Source: Corynebacterium sp. NML98-0116 (GTDB lineage Bacteria; Actinomycetota; Actinomycetes; Mycobacteriales; Mycobacteriaceae). Taken from it: a stretch of 64,000 nt of DNA. The stretch covers positions 295,406-359,405 of the forward strand of contig NZ_CP017639.1 of NCBI RefSeq assembly GCF_001767255.1. Direction: 5' to 3'. Of this stretch, positions 1 to 9,183 are shown one piece after another. Within the stretch, counting starts at the first letter, position 1. Each line of letters opens with the position of its first letter. The translations under genes were made by a program, and so were the position numbers. The notes beneath the pieces are model-generated. The model saw only the letters and a list, made by a program, of their open reading frames with translations. It was not told the origin of the DNA and did no database searches.

Positions 1-18
1 AGAGAAAGGAAAACGGAC

Positions 19-2577
19 ATGTCTTCGTTTAACCCAACTACGAAAACGCAGGAGGCGTTGCAGCAGGCGCTGCAGCAGGCGTCGGCGAAGGGCAACCCGG
101 ATATTCGCCCGGCGCATTTACTTGAGGCGATCCTGAAGCAGGAGGACGGCATCGCGGCGCCGGTGCTGCAGGCGACGGGTGTGGACCCGCAGACGGTCGC
201 GAAGGAGGCGGCTGAGCTGGTCAACTCCTACCCGAAGGCGGAGGGCCAGAATATGGCGAATCCGAACTTTAACCGTGACGGCCTGAATGCGTTGAACGCG
301 GCGCAGGAGTTGGCGGGCGAACTCGGCGACGAGTTCGTCTCTACTGAGGTGCTGCTGGCGGGTATCGCGCGCGGGAATGATGACGCGGCGGAGCTGCTGA
401 AGAAGCGCGGCGCTACGTTTGAGGCGATTAAGGCGGCGTTCCAGTCGGTGCGCGGCAATAAGAAGGTCACGACTGAGTCGCCGGAGGATCAGTTCCAGGC
501 GCTGGAGAAGTATTCGACGGACCTGACGGCGCGTGCGCGTGAGGGCAAGATTGACCCGGTCATCGGCCGCGATTCGGAGATTCGACGTGTAGTGCAGGTG
601 CTTTCCCGTCGTACGAAGAATAATCCGGTGTTGATTGGTGAGCCGGGCGTCGGTAAGACGGCGATTGTCGAGGGCTTGGCACGGCGCATCGTGGCGGGCG
701 ACGTTCCTGAGTCGCTGAAGGGCAAGACGCTGATTTCGCTGGACCTCGGGTCGATGGTCGCGGGCGCGAAGTACCGCGGCGAGTTCGAGGAGCGTCTGAA
801 GGCGGTGTTGGACGAGATTAAGGAGTCCGACGGGCAGATCATCACGTTTATTGACGAGCTCCACACTATCGTCGGCGCTGGTGCCACGGGCGAGGGCGCG
901 ATGGACGCGGGCAACATGATTAAGCCGATGTTGGCGCGCGGCGAGCTGCGGCTGGTTGGTGCGACGACGTTGGATGAGTACCGCCAGTTCATCGAGAAGG
1001 ATGCGGCGTTGGAGCGTCGTTTCCAGCAGGTGTACGTGGGCGAGCCGACTGTGGAGGACACGATCGGTATTCTGCGTGGCCTGAAGGAGCGCTACGAGGT
1101 GCACCACGGCGTGCGGATTCAGGATTCGGCGTTGGTGGCGGCTGCGGAGCTGTCGAACCGTTACATCACGAACCGGTTCTTGCCGGATAAGGCGATTGAC
1201 CTGGTCGATGAGGCGGGGTCGCGTCTGCGGATGGAGATTGATTCTTCGCCGCAGGAGATTGATGAGCTGGAGCGTATCGTGCGCAGGCTTGAGATCGAGG
1301 AGATCGCGCTGCAGAAGGAGTCCGACGAGGCTTCGAAGGAGCGTCTGACGGATTTGCGTCAGGAGTTGGCGGATCAGCGTGAGAAGCTCGGTGAGCTGAA
1401 GGCGCGTTGGTCGAATGAGAAGGCGGAGATTGATAAGGTGCAGGCTGCGAAGGAGGAGCTGGAGCAGCTGCGTAACGAGTCGGAGATCGCGGAGCGCGAG
1501 GGCGATTACGCGAAGGTCTCGGAGCTGCGTTACGGCCGCATTCCGGAGCTGGAGCAGCAGGTCAAGGATGCTGAGGAGGCGGCGGGGGCGTCGTCAAGGA
1601 CGATGCTCACGGAGGAGGTTTCTCCTGAGGTGATTGCTGAGGTGGTGTCGGCGTGGACGGGGATCCCTGCGGGCAAGATGATGCAGGGTGAGACCGAGAA
1701 GCTGCTGGACATGGAGGCAATCCTGGCTGGTCGCGTTGTGGGCCAGAAGGAAGCTGTCGTGGCCGTGTCGGATGCGGTGCGGCGTTCGCGTGCGGGCGTT
1801 GCGGATCCGAATCGTCCGATTGGTTCCTTCCTGTTCTTGGGCCCGACTGGTGTGGGTAAGACGGAGCTTGCGAAGGCGTTGTCGGAGTTCCTCTTCGATG
1901 ATGAGGCGGCGATGGTGCGCATCGATATGTCGGAGTACGGTGAGAAGCATTCGGTCGCGCGTTTGGTTGGTGCCCCTCCGGGGTACGTCGGCTATGACGC
2001 TGGCGGTCAGCTGACTGAGGCTGTGCGTCGTCGCCCGTACTCGCTGGTGCTGTTCGACGAGGTTGAGAAAGCGCACCAGGATGTATTCGACGTGTTACTG
2101 CAGGTCCTCGACGAGGGTCGCCTCACGGACGGCCAGGGTCGCACGGTGGATTTCCGCAACACGGTGATCATCCTGACGTCGAACTTGGGCGCGGGCGGTG
2201 ACCGCGAGCAGATCATGAACGCGGTGAAGGCGCACTTCAAGCCGGAGTTCATCAACCGTCTCGATGATGTGGTGGTGTTCGAGCCGCTGACGAAGGAGCA
2301 GCTGGTGGGCATCGTCGATATTCAGCTGGGCACGCTCGCCGATCGCCTTGCTTCTCGACGCCTCCAGCTCCGCGTTTCGGCCGCCGCGAAGGCGTGGCTC
2401 GCGGACCGCGGCTACGACCCGGCCTACGGCGCGCGTCCGCTGCGTCGTGTGATCCAGCAGGCGATCGGTGACCGGTTGGCGAAGGAGCTGCTGGCCGGCG
2501 CGATCCGTGATGGTGATGTGGTGCAGGTTGATGTCGCGGAAGGCGGCGAGGAGTTGGCGGTGTCGGCAGCGAAGTAG
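19..2577 (+). CDS. clpB: ATP-dependent disaggregase chaperone ClpB
   Basis: ClpB is a cytoplasmic hexameric AAA+ disaggregase that pulls polypeptides out of aggregates together with DnaK/DnaJ/GrpE. The 852-residue length is normal for the family. In order it has a Clp N-domain (about 1-150), a first AAA+ module with Walker A GEPGVGKT near residue 208 and Walker B FIDELH, a coiled-coil middle domain rich in Glu/Arg/Lys (about 400-530), and a second AAA+ module with Walker A GPTGVGKT near 607, followed by the C-terminal D2-small domain. A purine-rich ribosome site (AGAAAGGAAAA) precedes the ATG. The upstream promoter lies outside the window, so HspR or ClgR control cannot be judged. The next gene follows after about 20 bp. 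Identity is very secure. Confidence 0.97.
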   Translation: MSSFNPTTKTQEALQQALQQASAKGNPDIRPAHLLEAILKQEDGIAAPVLQATGVDPQTVAKEAAELVNSYPKAEGQNMANPNFNRDGLNALNAAQELAGELGDEFVSTEVLLAGIARGNDDAAELLKKRGATFEAIKAAFQSVRGNKKVTTESPEDQFQALEKYSTDLTARAREGKIDPVIGRDSEIRRVVQVLSRRTKNNPVLIGEPGVGKTAIVEGLARRIVAGDVPESLKGKTLISLDLGSMVAGAKYRGEFEERLKAVLDEIKESDGQIITFIDELHTIVGAGATGEGAMDAGNMIKPMLARGELRLVGATTLDEYRQFIEKDAALERRFQQVYVGEPTVEDTIGILRGLKERYEVHHGVRIQDSALVAAAELSNRYITNRFLPDKAIDLVDEAGSRLRMEIDSSPQEIDELERIVRRLEIEEIALQKESDEASKERLTDLRQELADQREKLGELKARWSNEKAEIDKVQAAKEELEQLRNESEIAEREGDYAKVSELRYGRIPELEQQVKDAEEAAGASSRTMLTEEVSPEVIAEVVSAWTGIPAGKMMQGETEKLLDMEAILAGRVVGQKEAVVAVSDAVRRSRAGVADPNRPIGSFLFLGPTGVGKTELAKALSEFLFDDEAAMVRIDMSEYGEKHSVARLVGAPPGYVGYDAGGQLTEAVRRRPYSLVLFDEVEKAHQDVFDVLLQVLDEGRLTDGQGRTVDFRNTVIILTSNLGAGGDREQIMNAVKAHFKPEFINRLDDVVVFEPLTKEQLVGIVDIQLGTLADRLASRRLQLRVSAAAKAWLADRGYDPAYGARPLRRVIQQAIGDRLAKELLAGAIRDGDVVQVDVAEGGEELAVSAAK

Positions 2578-2599
2578 CGTTCGGGCTACACTGCTGTCC

Positions 2600-3013
2600 A
2601 TGCAACCAACGACGACGATTTACACACGGGTGGCCGTGCCAGGCGTGGAGAACGAGCAACTTGAGGCTCACCAGCTTGGCGGCGGCCACTTCGTCATTGC
2701 ATCGGTGCCGTTTGTGGATGTGTCGTTGGCGGTGGGGGACATCGTGGAGTGTGTGCGTGTTGGCGGCATGTTCCACGTGAATAAGGTCGTGGTGCGCGGG
2801 GGTGCGTCCACGGTGCGGATTTTGCCGCAGGGGGAGTCGCCGTTTTCGCTGGCGGAGACGTTGTTGGCGTTTGGCTGCCGGGTGGAGATGGGCCCGGGCG
2901 GGATGTTGGCGGCGTCGATAGGTGCGGATTGTCCGAAGGCCGGGATTGATGAATGGCTGGAGGGTTTGGCCGCGTCTGGAGTGATCCAGCTCGCACCTGG
3001 CTATACAGCGTGA
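2600..3013 (+). CDS. conserved hypothetical protein, DUF4265-like
   Basis: A 137-residue soluble protein without signal peptide or membrane segment. I chose the ATG at 2600 (MQPTTTIYTR) because the longer open frame runs into clpB and translates there as Arg-rich shadow sequence. The layout LGGGHFVIASVPF, then GDIVECVRVGG, then GGASTVRI resembles the small DUF4265 family, which has a conserved beta-rich start and a GDxV motif. Function is unknown. It sits 22 bp after clpB and ends 23 bp before the sulfurtransferase start, so it may be read through from clpB. The family call is from memory of the pattern and is tentative. Confidence 0.7.
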   Translation: MQPTTTIYTRVAVPGVENEQLEAHQLGGGHFVIASVPFVDVSLAVGDIVECVRVGGMFHVNKVVVRGGASTVRILPQGESPFSLAETLLAFGCRVEMGPGGMLAASIGADCPKAGIDEWLEGLAASGVIQLAPGYTA

Positions 3014-3015
3014 GC

Positions 3016-3036
3016 CATACGCGTATGGTGTTATGT
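3016..3036 (+). promoter_or_regulatory. probable leaderless promoter of the sulfurtransferase gene, with a 12-bp palindrome
   Basis: CATACGCGTATG at 3016-3027 is a perfect palindrome. TATGGT at 3024-3029 is a reasonable -10 hexamer ending 7 bp before the ATG at 3037, which would put transcription start at or next to the start codon. No Shine-Dalgarno sequence is visible. Confidence 0.4.
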
Positions 3037-3879
3037 ATGACTGTTTTTATTTCTCCGCAGGAGCTGTACGAACGTATTAAGTCCGGCAAGAAGCAGACGG
3101 TGCTCGATGTTTCTTGGGAGCCGGAGGCAGGCAAGGCCTGGCAGAAGTTCCAGTCCGAGCACATCCCGACTGCCGTCTACGGTGACCTGGAGGGCCACCT
3201 CGTGGGCATGCCGGGCCGCCGCGAGGGCCGCAACCCGCTGCCGTCGCTCGCCGTGATCGATGAGGCGCTCGAGGAGTGGGGCGTCGAGGCGAACCGCCCG
3301 GTCTTCATCTACGACCAGGGCTCCGGCGTCTTCGCCGCCCGGGCTTGGTGGATCATGCGCTGGGCAGGCCTGGAGCACGTCCACATTATCGACGGCGGCT
3401 TCCGCGAGTGGGAGGCCGAGGGCCTCAAGACCATCGCCGGCCCGGGCAACGTGGTTGTCCCGCGCGACCTGGAACTGGAGGGCAGCAAGCTTCCGGTGGC
3501 AACGCTGGAGGACGTACAGCAGTTCGAGGGCATCCTGATTGATGCGCGTGATGAGAAGCGCTTTGCTGGGCGTCGAGAAGTACTGGACTTGAAGGCGGGC
3601 CACATTCCGTCGGCGCTGAACCTGCCGGCCGCGGACCTGTTCTGCAAAGAGACCAGGAAGATCAAGGAGACGGACTACATCCGCGACCGCTTCGCAAGCC
3701 TGGGCGTGACGCAGAATACGGACCCGGCGAAGATGATTACGTACTCGGGTTCGGGCAACCACTCCGCGCTGCTCATCGCGGCGATGGAGCACGCGGGCCT
3801 GCCGGTGGCCACGCATTATGTGGGTGGCTGGTCGCAGTGGAGTGCACGGTTGGGGAATAAGGTCGCCACGGCACTGTAG
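3037..3879 (+). CDS. two-domain rhodanese-type sulfurtransferase with Ser in place of the active-site Cys
   Basis: 280 residues with two tandem rhodanese domains, as in thiosulfate or 3-mercaptopyruvate sulfurtransferases (SseA/ThtR type). The N-terminal domain contains VFIYDQGSGVFAARAWWIMRW and IIDGGFREW; the C-terminal domain contains LIDARDEKRFAGRRE, AGHIPSALNLP and the active-site loop. In functional enzymes this loop starts with a catalytic Cys (typically YCGSGVTA). Here it reads ITYSGSGNHSA, so the Cys position appears to be Ser. Classical persulfide transfer is therefore doubtful. The ATG at 3037 is preferred over the upstream in-frame ATGs because of the promoter placement and the family N-terminus. 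The locus matches the rhodanese gene near clpB in C. glutamicum as I recall it. Confidence 0.88.
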   Translation: MTVFISPQELYERIKSGKKQTVLDVSWEPEAGKAWQKFQSEHIPTAVYGDLEGHLVGMPGRREGRNPLPSLAVIDEALEEWGVEANRPVFIYDQGSGVFAARAWWIMRWAGLEHVHIIDGGFREWEAEGLKTIAGPGNVVVPRDLELEGSKLPVATLEDVQQFEGILIDARDEKRFAGRREVLDLKAGHIPSALNLPAADLFCKETRKIKETDYIRDRFASLGVTQNTDPAKMITYSGSGNHSALLIAAMEHAGLPVATHYVGGWSQWSARLGNKVATAL

Positions 3880-3891
3880 TATCAATCTTCG

Positions 3892-5049
3892 ATGATTGCT
3901 TACGTGTTGTTTGGGCTGGCCGCGCTGCTCGTGGTCGCGGCTGTCTGGTTGTGGTTTGCACCTGCGTCTCCCTCCTTATCGACGCCCCCTCCGCCACCAG
4001 CCGAGCCCTCGCCTGAGGCCGAGCCGGACGTGGAGCCTGAGGTCGAAGAGGAGCCTGCGCTCGAGGTGGAAGAGGAACCGGAACCCGAACCGGAACCTGC
4101 GCCGGAGCCAGAGCCACAGCTAGAGCTGGAACAGGCCCCGGAGCCGGAGCCGGAGCCCGAGCCAACACCGGCGCCCGAGCCTGCCCCGAAGCGCCCGCAC
4201 CGCATGTCGGGCCTGCAGCTGCCGGGCGCGTCGCGCCGGGAGCGCCGCCTGTGGGCGGAGCAGCACGGCTTCCGCTTCTCCAAGGTGGATGAGTACCTGG
4301 TCGACGAGTGGCACCGGGGTGCGGCGGCGTCCGGTGCGGAACCGCGCGATGTCGTGGCGGGCCAGGTCTACGGCCATGATGTTCGCGTGGTGGACCTTGG
4401 CGGTGTGACGGTGGTGGCCGTCGCAACGGGTGAGGTCAGCGACATCGTGGTGGATATGCGCCGCCCGCAGTTCCAGGCGGATTCCTCGGCGGATTTGGTG
4501 CTGGTGGAAACCGTCGAGGGCTTCGAGCTGTTCACGAATGAGCCCGGTCCCGTCCTGCGCTTCATCGATGTGCGCGTGCGCACCGCCCTGCGCGAGATGC
4601 CCGAAAGCGTGTGCGCGGTGTGGTGCGAACAAGACTGGGTGTTGGCCCAGCTGGAGCGCGGTTCGACGCCACAGGACTGGGAGGACACGTTCGCGCCGCT
4701 GGCGTTGCTGGCGGACGCGGCACGCACGCTGCCACCGCGCGAGGCGGCGGCGCTTGCGCCGGTGCTCGGTGCCGAGGAGGCACTTGAGCCGGAGACCCCG
4801 CAGGTGCAGCGCCCGGAGGAACCACTCGAGCTGCCGACCCGCGTCACCGGCGGAGGTTTCGGCGAGCTGGAGGACCACGAGATTGGGGCGGATTCTGTGG
4901 CGCCGATCGCGGACGGTTCACCTGCCGATGACGGCGCGCAGCTCTATGATTTGACCAGAGTGCGCCGCGAGCAGCAGCCCTCCACAATTTTCAACGACAC
5001 GTCAGACACCCCGGACACCGAGAAGGAGCCAACCGATCATGAACGATAA
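3892..5049 (+). CDS. membrane-anchored protein with Pro/Glu-rich spacer, function unknown
   Basis: 385 residues. One hydrophobic segment at the very N-terminus (residues 2-24, [20 protein letters not shown]) acts as an uncleaved anchor. It is followed by about 75 residues of almost pure Pro/Glu ([14 protein letters not shown] type), an extended acidic stalk. The folded part (about 100-330) begins [28 protein letters not shown] and has alternating beta-strand-like segments; I recognise no family in it. The C-terminus is polar and probably disordered. The gene overlaps pyrE by 11 bp, so the two are translationally linked. TAGTAT at 3877-3882 lies 9 bp before the ATG, consistent with a leaderless transcript. 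A gene of this type precedes pyrE in corynebacteria. Confidence 0.85.
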   Translation: MIAYVLFGLAALLVVAAVWLWFAPASPSLSTPPPPPAEPSPEAEPDVEPEVEEEPALEVEEEPEPEPEPAPEPEPQLELEQAPEPEPEPEPTPAPEPAPKRPHRMSGLQLPGASRRERRLWAEQHGFRFSKVDEYLVDEWHRGAAASGAEPRDVVAGQVYGHDVRVVDLGGVTVVAVATGEVSDIVVDMRRPQFQADSSADLVLVETVEGFELFTNEPGPVLRFIDVRVRTALREMPESVCAVWCEQDWVLAQLERGSTPQDWEDTFAPLALLADAARTLPPREAAALAPVLGAEEALEPETPQVQRPEEPLELPTRVTGGGFGELEDHEIGADSVAPIADGSPADDGAQLYDLTRVRREQQPSTIFNDTSDTPDTEKEPTDHER

Positions 5050-5572
5050 AGCACGCCTCGCAGAGCTGGTGAAGGAACTGGCCGTGGTGCGCGGCAAGGT
5101 CACGCTTTCCTCCGGGAAGGAGGCGGACTACTACGTGGATCTGCGTCGTGCGATGTTGCACCATGAGGCTGCGCCGCTGATCGGCAAGCTGTTGCGTGAG
5201 ATGACGGCGGACCTGGAGTTCGACGCGGTCGGTGGTCTGACGCTGGGTGCGGACCCGGTGGCCACGGCCGTGATGCACGCCGCCGGCCGCCCGATCGACG
5301 CGTTCGTGGTGCGCAAGGAGGCGAAGAAGCACGGGATGCAGCGCCGGATTGAGGGGCCGTCGATTGTTGGCAAGAAGGTCCTCGTGGTGGAGGACACCAC
5401 CACGACGGGCAACTCGCCGCTGACCGCGGTGGAGGCCGTGCGCGCTGAGGGCGCGGAGGTCGTCGCGGTGGCCACCGTGGTGGACCGCGCAACCGGCGCC
5501 GCCGACGCCCTGCACGAGGCCGGCCTGGACTACCGATTCCTGCTGGGGCTCGAGGACCTTGGACTCAACTGA
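5039..5572 (+). CDS. pyrE: orotate phosphoribosyltransferase
   Basis: PyrE transfers the phosphoribosyl group of PRPP to orotate, giving orotidine 5'-phosphate in pyrimidine synthesis. At 177 residues it has the short actinobacterial form. Visible motifs are [16 protein letters not shown] (orotate-binding start of the fold), [11 protein letters not shown], the flexible-loop VRKEAKKHG, and the PRPP motif [15 protein letters not shown] (about 118-132), with the acidic pair followed by TTTTG. It overlaps the upstream membrane-protein gene by 11 bp and the downstream methyltransferase by 14 bp, which indicates one operon. Confidence 0.96.
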   Translation: MNDKARLAELVKELAVVRGKVTLSSGKEADYYVDLRRAMLHHEAAPLIGKLLREMTADLEFDAVGGLTLGADPVATAVMHAAGRPIDAFVVRKEAKKHGMQRRIEGPSIVGKKVLVVEDTTTTGNSPLTAVEAVRAEGAEVVAVATVVDRATGAADALHEAGLDYRFLLGLEDLGLN

Positions 5573-6224
5573 GCAGGCTGAGCAGGCCAAAGGACCGACG
5601 GAGTGGAATGAGGGCCGCCACGGCGTAGGCCCGTGGGAGGGCCCGTGGCCGGATGACCCCCGCCTGGATCCGCAGTTTTTGGAGGAGGGGGATCGTCGCA
5701 ACGTAGTGGACGCTTACCGCTACTGGTCGCTGGAGGCGATCCGCGAGGAGCTGGATCAGCGGCGCCACCCGTTCCACGTCGCGATTGAGAACTTTGAAAA
5801 CGACGCCAACATCGGCACCGTGGTGCGCACCGCGAACGCGTTTCTGGCCGAGGAAGTCCACATCATTGGGCGGCGGCGCTGGAACCGGCGCGGCGCGATG
5901 GTGACGGACCGCTACCAGCACATCCGCCACCACGCGACGATCGAGGACTTCGCCCAGTGGGCCAAGGAGCACGACCTGCCGATTGTGGCGATCGATAACA
6001 CGCCCGGCTGCGTGCCGCTCGAAACGGCGGAACTTCCGCAGCGCTGCGTGTTAGTGTTCGGGCAGGAAGGTCCCGGCATTACGGACGAGACGCAGCGCGA
6101 GGCGTCGATGACGTGCTCGATTGCGCAGTTCGGCTCGACGCGTTCGATTAACGCTGGTGTTGCTGCGGGCATCGCGATGCACGCGTGGATACGCCAGCAC
6201 GCCGACTTGAGTACTGCTTGGTGA
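5559..6224 (+). CDS. SpoU/TrmH-family RNA 2'-O-methyltransferase
   Basis: 221 residues starting at TTG 5559, inside the end of pyrE. The SPOUT knot motifs are clear: motif 1 is NFENDANIGTVVRTANAF (Asn and Arg of the catalytic pocket), motif 2 VLVFGQEGPGI, and motif 3 SINAGVAAGIAMHAW, which together form the SAM-binding trefoil knot. Such enzymes 2'-O-methylate ribose in tRNA or rRNA; the sequence alone does not show which. The extra 55 N-terminal residues are Trp/Pro/Asp-rich (GPWEGPWPDDPR) and may help bind RNA. It is cotranscribed with pyrE by overlap. Confidence 0.9.
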   Translation: MDSTEQAEQAKGPTEWNEGRHGVGPWEGPWPDDPRLDPQFLEEGDRRNVVDAYRYWSLEAIREELDQRRHPFHVAIENFENDANIGTVVRTANAFLAEEVHIIGRRRWNRRGAMVTDRYQHIRHHATIEDFAQWAKEHDLPIVAIDNTPGCVPLETAELPQRCVLVFGQEGPGITDETQREASMTCSIAQFGSTRSINAGVAAGIAMHAWIRQHADLSTAW

Positions 6225-6236
6225 AAGGTGAAGGTT

Positions 6237-7448
6237 GTGGAAGAATCCGCCGCGGAAACATGGTCGCACCGCGCTGACCTGGCTCAATCGGCCGTGCAGG
6301 AGCGACACGCCTCCCGCCTGTGGGGGCTGCCGAAGACGAACCTCGCGGTGGTCACGTGGCCGCCGGGCTCGAAGGATCGCCTCTACTGGCACTGGCACTA
6401 CTGGTGGCAGGCCCACTATTTGGACTGCCAAATCGACGCCGCTATTCGACGCCCCACCAAAACCCACAAGCGCCGCCTCAAAGACACCCTGCGTGGCATC
6501 CAGCGCCGCAACCTGGGCAAGCTGACGAAGAACAAGTACTACGACGACAAGGCCTGGCTGGCCCTGGCGTGGAACCGCGCCGTCGACGAGGGTTTGGCGC
6601 GCCGCACGAAGGCCCTCGACGCCCTGGAGTTCGACCTGCTCGCAGGCATCGACCCGGTGATGGGTGTGCTGCCGTGGCGCACGGAGGAAACCTTCTACAA
6701 CGTGCCCTCGAACGGCCCGGCCGCCCTCTTGTTCGCGCGCACCGGCCGCCTGGACAAGGCCCGCGAGCTGCTTGACTGGACGTTCGACAACCTGGTCACC
6801 GAATCAGGCCTGGTGCAGGACGGGATCCGGATGCGGATGCATGGCCCGGAGGTCGTCGACAAGCTGTATACGTACAACCAGGGCACGGTGCTCGGCGCGA
6901 GCCTAGAGATCGCGCTGGCGTTGCGCGCCGACGTCGGACTTCGCGACGACGAGCCAATCGACTCCTTCGCGTACTCAAAACGCGCCGACGATTCCGTGTT
7001 TTACATCACACATATCCGGGCAATTGTGGAAGCGATTGTCCTGCATATGGCTACCCCCCAGGGGGTAATTCTGAACAAGTCGTACGAATCCGGCGACGGC
7101 GACGGCGGCCTGTTCAAGGGAATTCTGGCACGCTACCTTGCCGATGTTGCAGTGCGCCTGCCTGAAGATTCCCGCCAGAACATCGCGACCAAAAAGATAG
7201 CATCAAGGCTGATTATGGCCTCGGCGGAGTCCCTTTGGTCTCATCGTTTGGAAGTCGACGGGCTGCCGATCTTCTCCGCGCGGTGGACAGAAGACGCCCG
7301 CCTTCCCCACAATTACGGGCTCGGCCCATCGTCGCTGAGCGAAGCCGTCGGGTTGGTCCGAATTGATGAGAGGGACCTTTCAGTACAGCTTTCCGGGTGG
7401 ATGCTCTTAGAGGCCGCGGCACGGGTGGCGGCTGCAAATAGTCAGTAA
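6237..7448 (+). CDS. glycoside hydrolase family 76-like protein (putative alpha-1,6-mannanase)
   Basis: 403 residues from GTG 6237, which has AAAGGTGAAG upstream; an in-frame GTG at 6228 is the alternative. GH76 features are the Asp-Asp pair in NKYYDDKAWLALAW (about residue 100), which corresponds to the catalytic DDxxW-type motif, and the conserved TYNQGTVLGASLEIAL (about 215). The toroidal all-helical fold is consistent with alternating short helices. There is no signal peptide, so the protein is predicted to be cytoplasmic. That is odd for an enzyme whose likely substrates (mannan backbones of lipoglycans) lie outside the membrane. It follows the methyltransferase by 12 bp. Confidence 0.82.
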   Translation: MEESAAETWSHRADLAQSAVQERHASRLWGLPKTNLAVVTWPPGSKDRLYWHWHYWWQAHYLDCQIDAAIRRPTKTHKRRLKDTLRGIQRRNLGKLTKNKYYDDKAWLALAWNRAVDEGLARRTKALDALEFDLLAGIDPVMGVLPWRTEETFYNVPSNGPAALLFARTGRLDKARELLDWTFDNLVTESGLVQDGIRMRMHGPEVVDKLYTYNQGTVLGASLEIALALRADVGLRDDEPIDSFAYSKRADDSVFYITHIRAIVEAIVLHMATPQGVILNKSYESGDGDGGLFKGILARYLADVAVRLPEDSRQNIATKKIASRLIMASAESLWSHRLEVDGLPIFSARWTEDARLPHNYGLGPSSLSEAVGLVRIDERDLSVQLSGWMLLEAAARVAAANSQ

Positions 7449-7460
7449 AGCAGGCATACT
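7432..7460 (+). promoter_or_regulatory. possible promoter of fda
   Basis: CATACT at 7455-7460 is a good -10 candidate. CTGCAA at 7432-7437 is a weak -35 at 17 bp spacing. A ribosome site GTGGAGG (7484-7490) follows before the ATG at 7500. Confidence 0.35.
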
Positions 7461-7499
7461 GGTTGGCGTACCTAAGAAGCTCTAGTGGAGGTTATCTTC

Positions 7500-8534
7500 A
7501 TGCCAATTGCAACCCCTGAGGTCTACAACCAGATGCTCGACACTGCAAAGAAGGGCGGGTTCGCATACCCGGCCATCAACTGCACGTCGTCTGAGACCAT
7601 CAACGCCGCAATTCGTGGTTTCGCAGAAGCCGAGTCTGACGGCATCATCCAGTTCTCGACCGGCGGTGCAGAGTTCGGCTCTGGCCTGTCCGTGAAGAAC
7701 AAGGTTGCGGGTGCCCAGGCGCTTGCTGCGTTCGCACATGAGATCGCTAAGCACTACGACGTCAACATCGCGCTGCACACCGACCACTGCCAGCTCGAGG
7801 TTCTCGACGAGTACGTCCGCCCACTGATCGCGATCTCCCAGGAGCGCGTCGACCGCGGCGAGAACCCACTGTTCCAGTCCCACATGTGGGACGGCTCCGC
7901 TATCCCAATCGACCACAACCTTGAGGTCGCCCAGGAGCTCCTGGAGAAGGCGCACAAGGCCAACATCATCCTCGAGGTCGAGATCGGCGTCGTCGGTGGC
8001 GAAGAGGACGGCGTCCAGGCTAAGGCTGGCGCCAACCTGTACACCAGCGAAGAGGACTTCGAGAAGACCATCGACGCCCTCGGCACCGGCGAGAACGGCC
8101 GCTACCTGCTGGCCGCAACCTTCGGCAACGTCCACGGCGTATACAAGCCAGGCAACGTGAAGCTGCGCCCAGAGGTCCTCGACATGGGCCAGAAGGTCGC
8201 CGAGAAGAAACTCGGCCTCGCAGCCGGCACCAACCCATTCGACTTCGTCTTCCACGGTGGCTCCGGCTCCGAGAAGGAGAAGATCGAGGAGGCCCTGCGC
8301 TACGGCGTCATCAAGATGAACGTTGACACCGACACCCAGTACGCCTTCACCCGCCCAGTGGTCTCCCACATGTTCGAGAACTACGACGGCGTCCTGAAGA
8401 TCGACGGCGAAGTGGGCAACAAGAAGGTCTACGACCCACGCTCCTACATGAAGAAGGCTGAGCAGGGCATGGCCGACCGCGTCATCGAGGCCTGCCAGGA
8501 CCTGCGCTCCGTTGGCACCTCCGTGTCCAAGTAG
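7500..8534 (+). CDS. fda: class II fructose-bisphosphate aldolase
   Basis: Zn-dependent aldolase of glycolysis and gluconeogenesis, cleaving fructose 1,6-bisphosphate to DHAP and glyceraldehyde 3-phosphate. 344 residues, the normal size of the long class IIA type. Zinc and catalytic signature segments are IALHTDHC (Asp/His), LEVEIGVVGGEEDG, TFGNVHGVYKPG, DFVFHGGSGS and the phosphate-binding IKMNVDTDTQYAF. The ATG at 7500 has a good GTGGAGG ribosome site at 10 bp; codons 5' of it look like leader. Codon use is strongly biased (C-ending codons), as expected for an abundant glycolytic enzyme. A terminator follows. Confidence 0.97.
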   Translation: MPIATPEVYNQMLDTAKKGGFAYPAINCTSSETINAAIRGFAEAESDGIIQFSTGGAEFGSGLSVKNKVAGAQALAAFAHEIAKHYDVNIALHTDHCQLEVLDEYVRPLIAISQERVDRGENPLFQSHMWDGSAIPIDHNLEVAQELLEKAHKANIILEVEIGVVGGEEDGVQAKAGANLYTSEEDFEKTIDALGTGENGRYLLAATFGNVHGVYKPGNVKLRPEVLDMGQKVAEKKLGLAAGTNPFDFVFHGGSGSEKEKIEEALRYGVIKMNVDTDTQYAFTRPVVSHMFENYDGVLKIDGEVGNKKVYDPRSYMKKAEQGMADRVIEACQDLRSVGTSVSK

Positions 8535-8555
8535 TCGTACTGCTTGCTTTTCCTG

Positions 8556-8592
8556 AAACCCCCTGGGATCCTCGCGGTCCTGGGGGTTTCTT
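8556..8592 (+). terminator. rho-independent terminator after fda
   Basis: Inverted repeat AAACCCCCTGG / CCTGGGGGTTT, with one mismatch and a CG-rich loop, followed by TTTCTTCG. Confidence 0.75.
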
Positions 8593-8641
8593 CGTGTGTA
8601 GGTTGTTTGGGCCTTTTGGGGCCCTGTGGGGGCCTGCTGTG

Positions 8642-8715
8642 CACCAGATTCCTATTCGTGGCCGGGCGACCTGGGGTTTTACGAAGCCGCTTCTCCAAAA
8701 ACCTGGAATCTGGTG
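8642..8715. repeat. palindromic repeat family B, copy 1
   Basis: Ends CACCAGATTCC and GGAATCTGGTG are inverted. An internal GACCTGGGG core is shared with all other B copies in the window. Confidence 0.75.
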
Positions 8716-8731
8716 TCGCGTCCTTTAGCGC

Positions 8732-8812
8732 CAGTGCCAAAGGACGCAATCCCTTCCGCCGAATTCGGCAAAAGCCCAGGTCGCGAAAAATGCGGTGCGT
8801 CTATTGGCACTG
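8732..8812. repeat. palindromic repeat family A, copy 1
   Basis: Arms CAGTGCCAAAGGACGCA (8732-8748) and TGCGTCTATTGGCACTG (8796-8812) enclose an internal CCCAGGTCGCG. Four other copies occur in the window. Confidence 0.8.
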
Positions 8813-8910
8813 AAAGCGTCTGGAAAGTTCCAGCAGTTCACACTTCATGCGGTTAGGTGTCTTGAAATGTGACTATTTTGTATTTGCTGTCGAGGGACTG
8901 CTGGCCTGGG

Positions 8911-8946
8911 GTGACAGGCTTGGCAGGCTTGTGTATACATGTATAC
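8911..8946 (+). promoter_or_regulatory. leaderless promoter and palindromic operator of the RelBE pair
   Basis: GTGACA (8911-8916), 17 bp, then TATACA (8934-8939) form a good promoter. The perfect palindrome GTATACATGTATAC (8933-8946) covers the -10 and ends exactly at the antitoxin ATG. Ribbon-helix-helix antitoxins normally bind such palindromes to repress their own operon. There is no ribosome site, so a leaderless mRNA is likely. Confidence 0.65.
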
Positions 8947-9183
8947 ATGAGTGGATCAGTGATTAGTTTGCGAATGGACGAAGTCCAGAAGCGTCGGCTT
9001 GACGAGCTTGCTACAAAGACAGGTAGGCCAAAGGCGTTCTACATCCGTGAGGCAATTGAGGCCTATCTTGATGACGCTGAATACATCTACGAGCTTCAGG
9101 CTGAGGCGGAAGCTGTTCGTAGGGGCGAGCTGGAAACTGTTACCCTCGATGAGCTAAAGGCCGAGTGTGGCCTGGCAGATTGA
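8947..9183 (+). CDS. ribbon-helix-helix antitoxin of a RelBE-type module
   Basis: 78 residues. The N-terminal strand SVISLRMDEVQKRRLDELA followed by TGRPKAFYIREAIEAYLDD is a typical ribbon-helix-helix DNA-binding domain (RelB/DinJ/CopG type). The C-terminal half (YELQAEAEAVRRGELETVTLDEL) is the usual helix that wraps the toxin. The ATG at 8947 directly abuts the operator palindrome. The frame is open further upstream, but that part is promoter sequence. It overlaps the toxin gene by 17 bp, the standard TA arrangement. Confidence 0.88.
   Translation: MSGSVISLRMDEVQKRRLDELATKTGRPKAFYIREAIEAYLDDAEYIYELQAEAEAVRRGELETVTLDELKAECGLAD

Larger units (their letters stand above)
8593..8910. other. non-coding stretch with two palindromic repeats
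   Basis: No credible gene lies here. The open frames present are translations of the two repeat elements described at 8642-8715 and 8732-8812. After them the sequence becomes more AT-rich up to the RelBE promoter. Confidence 0.7.
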
